Under the pieces are notes generated by a model. It had not been told where the DNA came from. It saw only the letters and a program-made list of their open reading frames with translations, and made no database searches. A stretch of DNA of 64,000 nucleotides. It comes from Sinotaia quadrata. Taxonomy: Eukaryota; Mollusca; Gastropoda; Architaenioglossa; Viviparidae. Each line of letters begins with the position of its first letter. The first letter of the stretch is position 1. The DNA is taken from NCBI GenBank assembly GCA_028829895.1, contig CM054183.1:77301571-77365570 (forward strand), given 5' to 3'. Positions 24,291-36,174 of the stretch are shown piece by piece. The position numbers and the translations under genes were made by a program.

Positions 24291-24717
24291 CAGACGAGAG
24301 AGGGAATGATAGAGTGTAGGGAGATGTGTAGAGTGCAAAGTATCAAGGCGGGAGAGGTTGTTTGGTAGGGAGATTTGTTGAGTAGAGTAGAGAATAGTGG
24401 TTACACAATAGGGAGTCATCTATAAACTTTCGAGTAGGTTTGTCTTGTGGAACTCTAGCTAGGCTTTCGAGTGAAGGTCGTTTAACGTCTACAGATTTTT
24501 GAGCAGCTGCTGAAGTCAATAATCAATTTTACGCTCTAGTCAATAATCAACAGTTTTTAGTTAGTGTGTCTTTTGATATAATAGACACTCATCCAACTTA
24601 GAGAACGATTCTAAACTTTTTAACTTCAGCCCTGCTTCCTTAATTAATATATGGTAAGAAGCAACACTGTTAATTCCTATCACTTCATCTCATCACTGGA
24701 TGGCATCTTCAAACTTG
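24291..24717. other. Single-copy stretch
   Basis: Purine-rich at 24292-24400, then AT-rich. No gene recognised. Confidence 0.5.
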
Positions 24718-25485
24718 TCACTGTAAAGCCGCATGTACTTTATTACGTTCCTTATCTTCTAAACCAAACATCACTGAAAAGCCACATGTACTTTATTACG
24801 TTCCTTATCGTTCCTTATCGTTCCATATCTTCTAAACCAAACGTCACTGTAAAGCCACATGTACTTTATTACGTTCCTTATCTTCTAAACCAAACGTCAC
24901 TGTAAATCCACACGTACCTTATTACGTTCCTTATCTTCTAAACCAAACGTCACTGTAAAGCCACATGTACTTTATTACGTTCTTTATCTTCTAAACCAAA
25001 CGTCACTCTAAAGCCACATGTACTTTATTACGTTCTTTATCTTCTAAACCAAACGTCACTGTAAAGCCACATGTACTTTATTACGTTCCTTATCTTCTAA
25101 ACCAAACGTCACTGTAAAGCCACATGATCTTTATTACGTTCTTTATCTTCTAAACCAAATGTCACTGTAAAGCCACATGTACTTTATTACGTTCTTTATC
25201 TTCTAAACCAAACGTCACTGTAAAGCCACACGTACTTTATTACGTTCCTTATCTTCTAAACCAAACGCCACTGTAAAGCCACATGTACTTTATTACGTTC
25301 CTTATCTTCTAAACTAAACGTCACTGTAAAGCCACATGATCTTTATTACGTTCTTTATCTTCTAAACCAAACGTCACTGTAAAGCCACATGTACATTATC
25401 AGGTTCTTTATCTTCTAAACAGAATGTCACAGTAAAGCCTGACTGTATTTTATCACGTTTTTTCCCGAAAGCGAACGTCACAGTA
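24718..25485. repeat. 53-bp minisatellite, about 14 copies
   Basis: Unit TAAAGCCACATGTACTTTAT then TACGTTCCTTATCTTCTAAA. A rare ATGATCTTTATT variant recurs 212 bp apart (about 25121 and 25333), i.e. four units, hinting at block duplication. Confidence 0.97.
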
Positions 25486-25626
25486 AAGCCACAATCAATC
25501 AATCAATCATCCAACTAATCCTTTTTTATATTGGAAAAGAGTGCAGTAAATGAAAATAAATAAATAAATAATCTACTTGAATAAATATTTTAATGCTGGG
25601 TGCAGTCTCAGTTGTATTATCGCCAT

Positions 25627-25679
<53 letters not shown>

Positions 25680-26043
25680 AATATATATACAAACAAAAAG
25701 CAAACAAACGTATAATAACAATTAAAAAAACACTACACACTTCTAAAATACACAATAAAGAAAATAATCTAGAAAGTGTAAGATTTACATTATCTGAAGA
25801 CTCTCTAAATTATCCCGAAAGCCCTACCATAGAATAAATTAAAAAGCCATACAGCACTAAAAAATAAAATGTAAATAAATATTTAAATTTTAAAAGTTCA
25901 CATGAAAAACTACACAGTACGATTGACACAAGCAATTTTGTCCTAAAACGGGAACAATGCTGACACCGAGAGTAAATTAATCCTTATTTAAATGTTAAAG
26001 TTGAAAATAGGTCTACTTCTTAGTACAAGATGAAGACAACACT
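25486..26043. other. AT-rich stretch with (CA)n
   Basis: AATC and AATA runs at 25495 and 25557. (CA)n at about 25630-25674 flanked by A and TA runs. ORFs across it are artefacts. Confidence 0.7.
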
Positions 26044-26195
26044 TTATAGAGTCTAAACTTTTAGTGAGCTAACTGTATGAACTTTTAGTGAGCTAACTGT
26101 ATGAACTTTTAGTGAGCTAACTGTATGAACTTTTAGTGAGCTAACTGTATGAACTTTTAGTGAGCTAATTGTATGAACTTTTAGTGAGCTAAAAG
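26044..26195. repeat. 24-bp minisatellite, 6 copies
   Basis: Unit GAACTTTTAGTGAGCTAACT then GTAT. Copies are identical except for one T change. Confidence 0.97.
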
Positions 26196-27052
26196 TTAAA
26201 TCTTCATTTTACTGAGCTACAATTATGATCTTTATTTCATTGAACTAAATTGATCCAGCTGCTTGTCTGTAAATACAGATTTGTCTGAAGGTTTAGATAA
26301 AACCTGGGTAAATTCTTATCGCCCTTTGCAAACTTTACAAAAGCGAAGGCGTATGTTTGCCATGGTTTCATAAAAATTAGTCTCCATTTTCCCTTAACAT
26401 TAAAAAAAATTACAGTGTGTGTGTGTGTGTGTGTGATTGTGCACTGAAGTTTATGAGGGAGAAGTATCGTCTGGACTGTTAGATAAGTAAAAAAGAAATA
26501 TAATAAAATTAAAAAAAAAATGTTAAATGCTGTATGATTTTTTCACCTCAGCAGCATAGTACCAGAGTATATGATGATATTTGTTTCTTTCATTCAGAAG
26601 GAAATGGTGTACAGTTTAAACGAAGAAAACAAAAGAGAAAACGGAATAAAAAGAAAACAATAACTAACATCTCACAAGTTTTTGAGGAAAGGAGATTTTT
26701 CCTTGTAATATTTTGCCAGGTTTATTTTGCATTCAACTTAATTTCCTTTTTAAGTTTATTTTTTGAGTGCAGTATGTTTTTCTCCCCCCTCCCCCCAACT
26801 TATCCCCTGACGTACGCTACATCGCTCTGCGTGCCAGATCTGTACTTCTGTCTTCACGTGTTGCTTGTGTCTGCTCTCCTAGTGAGCCAGTAATTATTCA
26901 TTTGCCCTTGCTGTTTCTTGCGTACATATATGCATTTATTGTTATATTATACCACATTATCTTCAGATGTTGTTACAGTTATGGATAGTGGCTTTTAAGA
27001 CTTTTTCCTTTCTTTTTGTATGTGTGTGTGTGTGTGTGTAATGTTTGCCTAG
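26196..27052. other. AT-rich single-copy stretch with short (TG)n
   Basis: TG runs near 26416-26434 and 27020-27038. A 119-codon plus ORF (26534-26893) starts in A-rich sequence and has no recognised motif; its hydrophobic part reflects T-rich sequence. Not called as a gene. Confidence 0.45.
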
Positions 27053-27079
27053 ATGGAACAGCTGTCGTAGAGGGTCGCG
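27053..27079 (+). other. Possible 27-nt exon between splice-like signals
   Basis: Preceded by T-rich then TG-rich sequence ending TTTGCCTAG, and followed by GTAAGTAC. Open in one frame as GTAVVEGR. The splice-like signals are good but the exon is very short and has no partner, so chance is likely. Confidence 0.15.
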
Positions 27080-27105
27080 GTAAGTACATGCAGCATTCTG
27101 AATGC

Positions 27106-27460
27106 TGTCAGTATTACGTCACGCTTTCTGCACTTCTGATCTTTTGCGCTTGCTTCAGTGTTTTGTGTGAGCTGTCAGTATTATGTCATGCTTTCTGAAT
27201 TTCAAATCTTTTCCGCTTTGACTTAGTATTTTGTGTAAGCTGTCAGTATTATGCCATGCTTTCTGAATTTAAGATCTTTTCCGCTTTGACTTCAGTGTTT
27301 TTCTAAGTATCAGTACTACGTCACGCATATAAGACTTTGATGTTATGCGCATTGCGTCAATGTTTTTTGTGAATATCAGATTTATGTTACATCTTTAGCA
27401 CACGTGATATTTTTGCACTTTGCTTTACCAGCGTTTTTAGTGAATGTCAGTGAGTTACAG
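27106..27460. repeat. Degenerate array of about 65-70 bp, about 5 copies
   Basis: Copies share CTGTCAGTATTACGTCACGC, TTTCTGAATTT, ATCTTTTCCGCTTTGACTT and CAGTGTTTT, strongly diverged at both ends. Confidence 0.88.
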
Positions 27461-27683
27461 TTTATATACTAGTCAGTAGTGCGTATGAGTGTGTGTGTGT
27501 CAGTGCATGTATGCGCTAGGAGTGTACCTATGCCAGGTGAGCATGTGTATATCAGTGTGTTTGAGAATGATTACGGATGTGCACATATCTAAAGTTGTTT
27601 ACACTTCATCGTACCTTTAGCTTGAACTCTAAATGGCACTTACACATTTTATGTGCATACCTAGACACACAGACATGAATACA

Positions 27684-27689
<6 letters not shown>

Positions 27690-27748
<59 letters not shown>
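27690..27748. repeat. (GA)n microsatellite
   Basis: Dinucleotide run preceded by a short TG run. Produces spurious SL-repeat ORFs. Confidence 0.97.
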
Positions 27749-27752
<4 letters not shown>

Positions 27753-27857
27753 CAGAGACATTGTGGAAAGTAAAAGAGAATGAGAGTATAATGCTTTTTT
27801 TTTAATGTCCCCGTATTTCTTTCTTACCCCGTTCTCTAACCCCTCTCTTTCTAATGT

Positions 27858-28425
27858 GTGCATGAGTATACGTGTGTAAGACTGTGTGAGTGTACTGAGT
27901 GTACTGAGTGTAAGAGTGTGTGAGTGTATGAGTATACTGAGTGTAAGAATGTGTGAATATATGAGTGTACGAATGTAAGACTGTGTGAGTGTATGAGGAT
28001 ACAGAGTGTAAGAATGTGTGAGTGTAGGAGTGTACGAGTGTAAGACTGTATGAGTGTACGAGTGTAAGAGTGTGTGAGTGTATGAGTATACTGAGTGTAA
28101 GACTGTGTGAGTGTATGAGTGTACTGAGTGTAAGACTGTGTGAGTGTATGAGTGTACTGAGTGTAAATCTGTGTGTGTACAAATGTAAGAGTGTATGAGT
28201 GTGTGTGTATGAATCTCTGAGTGTATGAGTCTCTGAGTGTGTGAGTGTGTGAGTGTGTGAGTGTATTAGGGTAGGAGTGTACGAGTGTATGATTAGTGTA
28301 GGCGTGTACGAGTGTGTGTGTATGAGTCTGTGAGTGTATGAGTGTGTGAGTGTATTAGTGTACGAATGTCTGAGTGTACGAGTGTGTGAGTCTGTGAGTG
28401 TATGAGTGTATTAGTGCACGAATGT
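27858..28425. repeat. Degenerate GT-rich array (GAGTGT-type words)
   Basis: Irregular 5-8-bp words GAGTGTA, TGTGAGTGTATGAGT and TACTGAGTGTAAGACTGT. A longer unit of about 44 bp is visible at 27880-28160. The 126-codon minus ORF is a translation of this. Confidence 0.9.
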
Positions 28426-28650
28426 GCCTACATGGTAAAAGGATTTACAATTCACAGAACATCAATATGCGCCGCACGCTAGGCAGCAAGCGACAAATCA
28501 AAACAAAACACTATCTGTAATCTCATAACAGAAGGAATATCAGAGAATAAAATGCACGACAAGAAAAAGAGAAATTCAAAGAATAAAAATGTGACATACT
28601 TCCGTTTGTATGTCCGTTTACAAACTAGTCCAAATGTTTGTCTTTGTTCA
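28426..28650. other. Single-copy stretch
   Basis: A-rich with a small CpG patch near 28470. Nothing recognised. Confidence 0.5.
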
Positions 28651-28865
28651 CGTGCGTGCGTGCGTGCATATATTTGTTGTGCTGTGTGTATGCTATATGT
28701 GTGTGCGTGCTCTTTGTGTGTGTTTATGTGCTGTGTGTATCTGTGTGTATGTGCTTTGCTGTGTGTATGTGTGTGTGCTGTTTGGTATGTGTATGTGTGA
28801 GTTCTGTATGTGTATGCTTTGTATGTGTGTGTGTGTTCTGTGTATGTGTGCTGTGTGTATGTGTG

Positions 28866-28897
<32 letters not shown>

Positions 28898-28976
28898 ATG
28901 TGTATATTCTGTGTGTATATGTGTGTACGTGTGTGTGTGCTGTGTGTATGTATATGTATATGATGTGTATATTCTA

Positions 28977-29060
<84 letters not shown>
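28651..29060. repeat. GT-rich complex microsatellite with pure (TG)n
   Basis: Interrupted TG/TATG words to about 28980, a TA run at 28867-28881, then a pure (TG)n of about 38 units (28983-29058). Alternating purine-pyrimidine sequence. All ORFs (C, V, H and T rich) are artefacts. Confidence 0.97.
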
Positions 29061-29062
<2 letters not shown>

Positions 29063-29820
29063 GTTTGTAGGTATCAATCTAAACGTAGATGGAGGAGCTT
29101 GGGGAGAGTAAAGTCGGGAGTGTTTTATGTCAGTGATTAATATGGATCACATAAATTTCGCGATTTGAAAGATTTATGCAAGCTTAGATTAATATGTATA
29201 CAAGGAAAGACTTCACGAAAATTAAATAAAAATATAAATAAAGTTTGTTTACACACAATGTAGCCTAGAATATTTTCTCTGTGGCTCGGAACGAGTGGAG
29301 AGAGAGAGAAAGAGAGAGAGAGAGAAAGAGAGAAGGGAGGGGGATGTGGGTTTTCTGGGTGGTGGTGGTAGCAGGATCTGTTGCAACATTTGTTTCATCC
29401 TACTATGATAAATGGTAAGGCGACCTTATCATTAGCTTGAGTATCGGCATTTTACAGTGCTCCAGTTTCAAAAACAACAGGTCTTGGGATCGCGTTTTGT
29501 CGACGGGTCATGAGTACGATAATCACAACACGCAGCAAGCAGGTTTTGCAGATTTAGGGTGCAGATTGGGGGCAGATTTTCCACACTTTACGAGGTTTTA
29601 AAAGAGTTTCACCATTCTGTAGTTCATTTCTTTCGCATTATGAGCTTGATATGTTTCTTCCAGACAACGAACACAAACACAAACAGGGGAGATAATATTG
29701 ATGATGCATTTTATATTCTGAGCTTTATATTTCGCCGAAAATAAGTCAGAGACTGCACGAAACATATGAAAAGCAACTGCACGAAATGAAAAAATGCAAT
29801 AAACGTATGCGCGACATAAG
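29061..29820. other. Single-copy stretch with a short GA tract
   Basis: GA-rich at 29298-29342. Otherwise AT-rich with no recognised gene. Confidence 0.5.
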
Positions 29821-29824
29821 AAAT

Positions 29825-30025
29825 TATGGCACGAAATAAGTAAATGACTCTACTACATAGGGCACGAAATATGTAAATGACTCTACTACATAGGGCATGA
29901 GATGAAATATTTAAATGACTCTACTACATAGGGCACGAGATGAAATATGTAAATGACTCTACTACATAGGGCACGAGATGAAATATGTAAATGACTCTAC
30001 TACATAGGGCACGAGATGAAATAAG
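29825..30025. repeat. 38-bp minisatellite, about 5 copies
   Basis: Unit GGGCACGAGATGAAATATGT then AAATGACTCTACTACATA. The first copy lacks the GAGATGA segment. Confidence 0.96.
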
Positions 30026-30149
30026 TAATATAGTATCTGCTTAAAATAAATAAATAAACTTCTGCACAAAATACTACAAGAGACTACACAAAATAAATCA
30101 GTTACGCGAAATAAATAAACAGCTGTAAGAAATATGCCAAGGACATATA

Positions 30150-30395
30150 CAAGTCAATATGTTTCACTTCACAAGTCAATATATATGACTCCACAATACA
30201 AGTCAATATATATTACTTCACAATACAAGTCAATAGTTTGACTCTGCAATACAAATCTATATTTATGATTCTACTAGTCAGGTTAATATGTATGACTCCA
30301 CTATTCAAGTCAATATGTATGACTCCACTATTCAAGTCAATATGTTTGACTCTGCTAGTCAATATATATGACTTCACAATACAAGTCAATGACAG
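30150..30395. repeat. 27-bp minisatellite, about 9 copies
   Basis: Unit AATATATATGACTCCACAAT then ACAAGTC. The 27-bp period (9 codons) explains the spurious ORFs on both strands. Confidence 0.94.
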
Positions 30396-30439
30396 CGTAG
30401 TGCAAATTAACGATACAAAATGAGAAAAAGACAGGAGGG

Positions 30440-30615
30440 AATATTGGACCGACTGCAAAGAATGTATTAAGTTACAATGAATATTAACAGGACTATATTA
30501 AGTTACAAACACAACATAAAACAGTGCCTGAAGTTACAAACAACATATAAAGGAGTTAATCAAGTTACAAGCAACATATTAAGGAGTATATCAAGTTAGA
30601 AGCAACAAATTAAGG
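30440..30615. repeat. Degenerate array of about 30 bp
   Basis: Recurring AAGTTACAAACAACATATTA-like words, decayed. Confidence 0.75.
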
Positions 30616-31169
30616 AGTATATCAACTTACAGCACGAAAGACTTGAGTGTATGAACCTTAAATAGCATACATACTGATGTATGAAAATGACAGCAGACAT
30701 ATGCAAATTTCTGCCCGAAATAGATATAACTGTCAAAATGAAAAATAATTCTCTTCATGTCCCAATTCTAGCCCTCCACCCCAAATATACCTTTTAAATA
30801 AACATTCTGACAATAAAGAATTTAATTTTGTATAAATCCTAACATAAAGAAAACATTTATTCCGGTTTGCAATTGCAGAATGTTATGATGAAAATGGGAA
30901 GCGTATACGGGATAACCTCTCCTGAAAGGTCTGTTCATAACATCTACTAGTTCTTCGAAAACACCATGCTTGTATTTACCTATTTCATTGATGATAAGAA
31001 TACAGTAAAAATTTGAAACGGTTGGTTAAAATATGTCTAATATTAAACACGTTTCTTAATTTAACTCTGATTTTATCTGAAATATTAACTTTGAAACATT
31101 CAAGACGTCTAATTTAAATACTGTATTTAATACAAAATTAACTTTTCTCTTTCCTCGTCTTTCTGCTTC
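30616..31169. other. Single-copy AT-rich stretch
   Basis: No ORF above 60 codons, no repeat, nothing recognised. Confidence 0.55.
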
Positions 31170-31990
31170 TTTCACACATACTACAATACGCTATTCACAC
31201 ATAATGCAACACACGGTTCACACATAATGCAACACACGGTTTACACATAATGCAACACACGGTTCACACATAATGCAATGCACTGATTATACATGATGCA
31301 AAGCCCTACCCCATCCCTCTTCACACTTAATGCAATAAACTGCTCATGCGCAATACTACACAGTTTACACATAATGTTATATTTAAACTGTTCACACAAA
31401 GTACGAAATGTATACTGTTCACACATAATGTTATATTTAAACTGTTCACACAAAGTAGGAAATGTATACTGATCACACATAATGCTATATTTAAACTGTT
31501 CACACAAAGTACGAAATGTATACTATTCACATTCACACATAACATTATATTTAAACTGTTCACACAAAGTACGAAATGCATACTGTTCACACATAATGCT
31601 ATATTTAAACTGTTCACACAAAGTACGAAATGTATACTGTTCACACATAATGTTATATTTAAACTGTTCACACAAAGTAGGAAATGTATACTGATCACAC
31701 ATAATGCTATATTTAAACTGTTCACACAAAGTACGAAATGTATACTGTTCACATTCACACATAACATTATATTTAAACTGTTCACACAAAGTACGAAATG
31801 CATACTGTTCACACATAATGTTATATTTAAACTGTTCACCCAAAGAACGGAATGTATACTGTTGACACATAATGCTATATATATAAACTTGTTCATATTT
31901 AGTGCTATATACACTCATTTGACACACAAGAATTGAAATATATTGCTAACACATAATGCAATATAATATTCAACGTAATGCACTATACCA
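31170..31990. repeat. 54-bp minisatellite with 222-bp higher-order period
   Basis: Core unit GTTCACACATAATGCTATAT then TTAAACTGTTCACACAAAGT. Left part (31180-31290) is a simpler about 22-bp relative. The AAAGTAGGAAATG variant (31453 and 31675) and the CACATTCACAC insertion (31528 and 31750) are each 222 bp apart, i.e. three 54-bp units plus one 60-bp unit. All lengths divide by three, so frames of 134-196 codons are open on both strands; these are not genes. Confidence 0.97.
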
Positions 31991-32247
31991 TTAACACCTA
32001 ATGAGTATCTGAGCCGAGACACAAATATGGAATTTAATGATGGAATTTAGTCTATTTTCATGTAAAATTTAATATAAAATAAAAAGTCTGCTTGTTGACA
32101 AATGTTTTGGTGCAAACTGCGATCAGCTAGCTTTTAGTGTGTTGTAAGAGAGTCTACCCTAGTATGTGATCACGTACCCGTGGTATTGATCAGTATACCC
32201 CTGGTATGTCATAATTAATTATACGCCTGGCATGTGATCGTAATACC

Positions 32248-32467
32248 CCATTATAGGACTCATAAGTAGACCTACGGCCAGGCTAGACGTAATGTTGTGT
32301 GACAGATGAACATTCGTGATTGGTGTATTAGTGTTTTACATCTGGTGTTTGAATGTTCCATTATAGGACTCATAAGTAGACCCACGGCCAGGCTAGACGT
32401 AATGTTGTGTGACAGATGAACATTCGTGATTGGTGTATTAGTGTTTTACATCTGGTGTTTGAATGTT
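32248..32467. repeat. 110-bp direct tandem duplication
   Basis: 32248-32357 and 32358-32467 are nearly identical (one T/C difference seen at GACCTACGG/GACCCACGG). A young duplication caught at copy number two. Confidence 0.97.
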
Positions 32468-32650
32468 CTGTGCATAATTTTCATATAGATAAATGGCATA
32501 AAGGATTAATGACTGGTGTATGAAAGGTTTATATACTGTAGTATAGATGTATGAGTGGAATACATCTGATTATTGATTGGTATATGAACGCAGTATATAC
32601 TGATGGGCACACAGTTTGTGATTGGTGTAAGAATGATTAATAATTGGTGT

Positions 32651-32762
32651 AGGAATGGATTGGTAAGTAAATGATATCTAAAATAAAATAAAATAATAAT
32701 AGATGTAGGAATGGATTAGTAAGTAAATGATATCTAAAATAAAATAAAATAATAATAGATGC
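32651..32762. repeat. 56-bp tandem duplication
   Basis: Two copies with AGGAATGGATTGGTAAGTAA and an ATAAA-rich tail. Confidence 0.95.
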
Positions 32763-32869
32763 TAAATCTGATATTCAGATAGTGCGTGTCTCGATAGCAA
32801 TGATTAACGATGGTGTGTATTTGGTATCTAGGTGGTGTGACCAGGATGAAGCGACTATTGAGTGGGGCA

Positions 32870-33441
32870 TAAATGACATCTAGAGGGTGCGTGAAAATAA
32901 ATGGGACATAAATGACATCTAGAGGGTGCGTGACAAATAAATGGGACATAAATAATCTAGAGGGTGCATGACAAATAAATGGGACATAAATAATCTAGAG
33001 GGTGCGTGACAAATAAATGGGATATAGATGATATCTAGAGGGTGCGTGACAAATAAATGGGACATAAATGACATCTAGAGGGTGCGTGACAAATAAATGG
33101 GGCATAAATGACATCTAGAGGGTGCGTGACAAATAAATGGGACATAAATGACATCTAGAGGGTGCGTGACAAATAAATGGGACATAAATGACATCTAGAG
33201 GGTGCGTGACAAATAAATGGGACATAAATAATCTAGAGGGTGCATGACAAATAAATGGGACATAAATAATCTAGAGGGTGCGTGACAAATAAATGGGATA
33301 TAGATGATATCTAGAGGGTGCGTGACAAATAAATGGGACATAAATGACATCTAGAGGGTGCGTGACAAATAAATGGGGCATAAATAATCTAGAGGGTGCG
33401 TGACAAATAAATGGGACATAAATAATCTAGAGGGTGCGTGA
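32870..33441. repeat. 38/40-bp minisatellite with 276-bp higher-order period
   Basis: Unit GACAAATAAATGGGACATAA then ATGACATCTAGAGGGTGCGT. Units lacking the GAC step are 38 bp. The GCATGACAAAT variant (32966 and 33242) and GGGATATAGATGATATC (33019 and 33295) recur exactly 276 bp apart: a seven-unit block was duplicated. Confidence 0.97.
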
Positions 33442-34990
33442 CAACTGTCAATGTATTGCATGAGGTGTGGAGCAACTCTACTGAAGTATTGGATTATACA
33501 TGGAATAATACTACATATGTATTACATTATACGTGGTTTAACACTACAGATGCATTACATTTTACGTGGAGTAACACTGCAGATTTATTGCGATATTCGT
33601 GCAGTAACACTAGAGATGCATTAGATTTTTAAGTGGAGTAACACTAGATCTATATTATATTATACGCGGAGTAACTTTACTGATGTTTTATTTCATACGA
33701 GGAGTAACACCAGAGTTGTATTACATTATACGTGGAGTAACATTACAGATGCAATTCATTATACGCAGAGTAACGCTAGAGTTGTAATACATTGTACGTG
33801 GAGTAACGCTAGAGTTGTAATACATTGTACGTGGAGTAACGCTATTGTTGTAATACATTGTACGTGGAGTAACACTAGAGTTGTAATACATTGTACGTGG
33901 AGTAACGTTAGAGTTGTAATACATTGTACGTGGAGTAATGCTAGATTTTATTGCATTATACTTGGAGTAATTGAGTAACACCCCATCACCCAAATTGCAT
34001 GAAATATAAAGTAGAACTGTCAATGTATTATAAGAGGTGTATTAAATTATACATGGAGTAACACTAGAGATGTTACGTTATAAGTGGAGTAACATTACAA
34101 ATGCATTACATTGTATGTCGAATAATACTACGGATGTATTAAGCTTTACGTTAATTAACACTACTGTTGTATTACTTTATACGTGGAGTAACATTACACA
34201 TGTATAACATTATAAGTGGAGTAACACTGAAGATGTATTACATTATATATGGAGTAACACTACATATGTATTACATTATATATGGAATAACAGTACATGT
34301 GTATTACATTATACATGGAGTAACACTACATATGTAGTACATTATATGTGGTGTAATACTAGAGTTGTATTACATATTACGTGGATAATACTTCAGATAT
34401 ATTACATTTTACGTTTAGTAACACTACTGATGCATACGTGGAGTAAATTGCTAATGCATTTCTTTATTCGTGGAGTAAAACTAGAGTTGTATTACATTAT
34501 CAGTGGAGTAACACTTCTGATGCATTACAGTGGAGCTACACTAGATTTGTATTACCTTGTACGTTGAGTAACATTATATATGCAATACTTTATTCGTGGA
34601 GTAACACTAGAGTTGTATTACATTTTACGTGGAGTAATATTTTTGATGTATTATTTTAGTCGTGGTGTAACACTAGAATTGTATTACATTATACCTGGAG
34701 TAATACTACAGATGTATTACTTTATTCGTGGAGTAACACTACAAATGCATTACAGTATTCGTGGAGTAACACTACAGTAGCACTACATATTATTACATTA
34801 TACGTGTCGTAACTCAACTGGTGCCTTACATTATATGTGGAGCAACATTACTGATGTATTACATTATACCCGGAGTAACACTACTGATATACGGTACTTT
34901 ATACGTGGAATAACACTAGAATTGTATTACATTATACACTACGAATGTATTATTTTTATACGTGGAGTAATACTACAGATGTATTGTATT
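33442..34990. repeat. 33-bp minisatellite, about 46 copies, highly diverged
   Basis: The longest array in the window. Consensus CGTGGAGTAACACTAGAGTT then GTATTACATTATA. Copies vary at most positions; a homogeneous sub-block lies at 33780-33935. Overlapping ORFs on both strands are repeat translations. Confidence 0.96.
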
Positions 34991-35166
34991 TTATGTGAAC
35001 CGTCTTCAATGTAAGCCAAGAGGGAAAATAGAGATGGGGGGGAATGAAAGTTTTATCAAGCTCTGTGACGTGTGAACTGATGCGAGTTGCTGTGCATAAC
35101 TCTGCTCTTTCGTGCAGCTGTCCGCAGGCATGCGTCTCGTTTGGCTGCTCGTATCGAATCCTCCCC

Positions 35167-35285
35167 GCCATCTGTTCACATGTATACACAGCAAGATTTC
35201 CAGCCATCTGTTCACATGTATGCACAGCTATACTAGTCAAGATTTCCAGCCATCTGTTCACATGTATGCACAGCTATGCAAGTCA
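35167..35285. repeat. About 48-bp tandem repeat, 2.5 copies
   Basis: Copies contain CAGCCATCTGTTCACATGTA then GCACAGCTATAC and AGTCAAGATT. Confidence 0.93.
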
Positions 35286-35596
35286 AGATTTACACAAAGC
35301 TACCCAATCAACATTTACACCTTGCTACAAAATCAACACTTTCACACAGCTCTCCTATCAAAATTTCTACAAAGTTATCCAATCAAGTTTTATATAGTTC
35401 ATTTACAAAAATATTTTTTAATTCAAAGATATACAATCAAGACTTGTATTTAGTGCTTACAGTTAATTTTCTACAGGGATCCGATCAAGATTTCTACATT
35501 ATACGAACAAGGTTTATTATAACTCTTACAGTTAAGATTTATTTTGACTTAAAGATTTACACATCTATGCAATCAAGATTATACATAGCTTACCTA
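35286..35596. repeat. Degenerate array of about 25 bp, about 12 copies
   Basis: Recurring CAATCAAGATTTCTACA and AAAGCTATC words, old and decayed. ORFs of 113-122 codons cross it without recognised content. Confidence 0.8.
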
Positions 35597-35975
35597 ACTC
35601 TAACCCTAAACCCTAACCCTAATACTAAACCTATTAACCATTAACCCTAACCATAACCCTAAACCTAAACCCCAACCCTAACTATAGCCCTAACAAATTA
35701 AACCATAACCCCTAATCCTAACCCTACCCCTAAACCCAACATTAACCATAACCCTAACTCTAACCCCTAACCCTAACGCTAAACCCTAAACCCCAAACCC
35801 TAACCCTAACCATAACACTAACCCTAAATATAACCCTAACCCTAACCATAAACATAAACATAACCCAAACCATAACCATAACCATAACCTAACCCTCGCC
35901 CTACCCTAACCCCTAACTTTAAAAAGAAACCCTAATCCTAACCATAAACCCTAAACTCCAAACCCTAAACCTAAT
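35597..35975. repeat. Degenerate telomere-type (CCCTAA)n tract
   Basis: Dozens of CCCTAA/ACCCTA hexamers mixed with CCATAA, CCCCTAA and CCTAAA variants on the plus strand. TTAGGG-type telomeres are general in animals such as molluscs and vertebrates. Here the tract is internal and decayed, i.e. interstitial. It ends directly at the hAT remnant. Confidence 0.93.
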
Positions 35976-36174
35976 CCATTGCCGGAAGGTTCCAGAGCTA
36001 GAAAATCAAAGGTTGAGTTGTTGGTCGTTTCTTATCAGCTTAACAGTAGAATTTTTGTGCGAGCTTGTACTCAACAAGAAAAAGTTACAGCAGCTTCATT
36101 GCATGTTTCGTGGATATTAGCCAAAAGAAGGCCTTTCACTGACTCACAAACCGTGAAAGAATGCTTACTAGCGG

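Noticed and set aside
26534..26893. 119-codon plus-strand ORF
   Set aside because: Lysine-rich then phenylalanine/leucine-rich, following local A- and T-rich composition. No motif and no splice or promoter support.
28552..29111. Cysteine- and valine-rich or histidine- and threonine-rich ORFs
   Set aside because: Direct translations of the GT/CA microsatellite on each strand.
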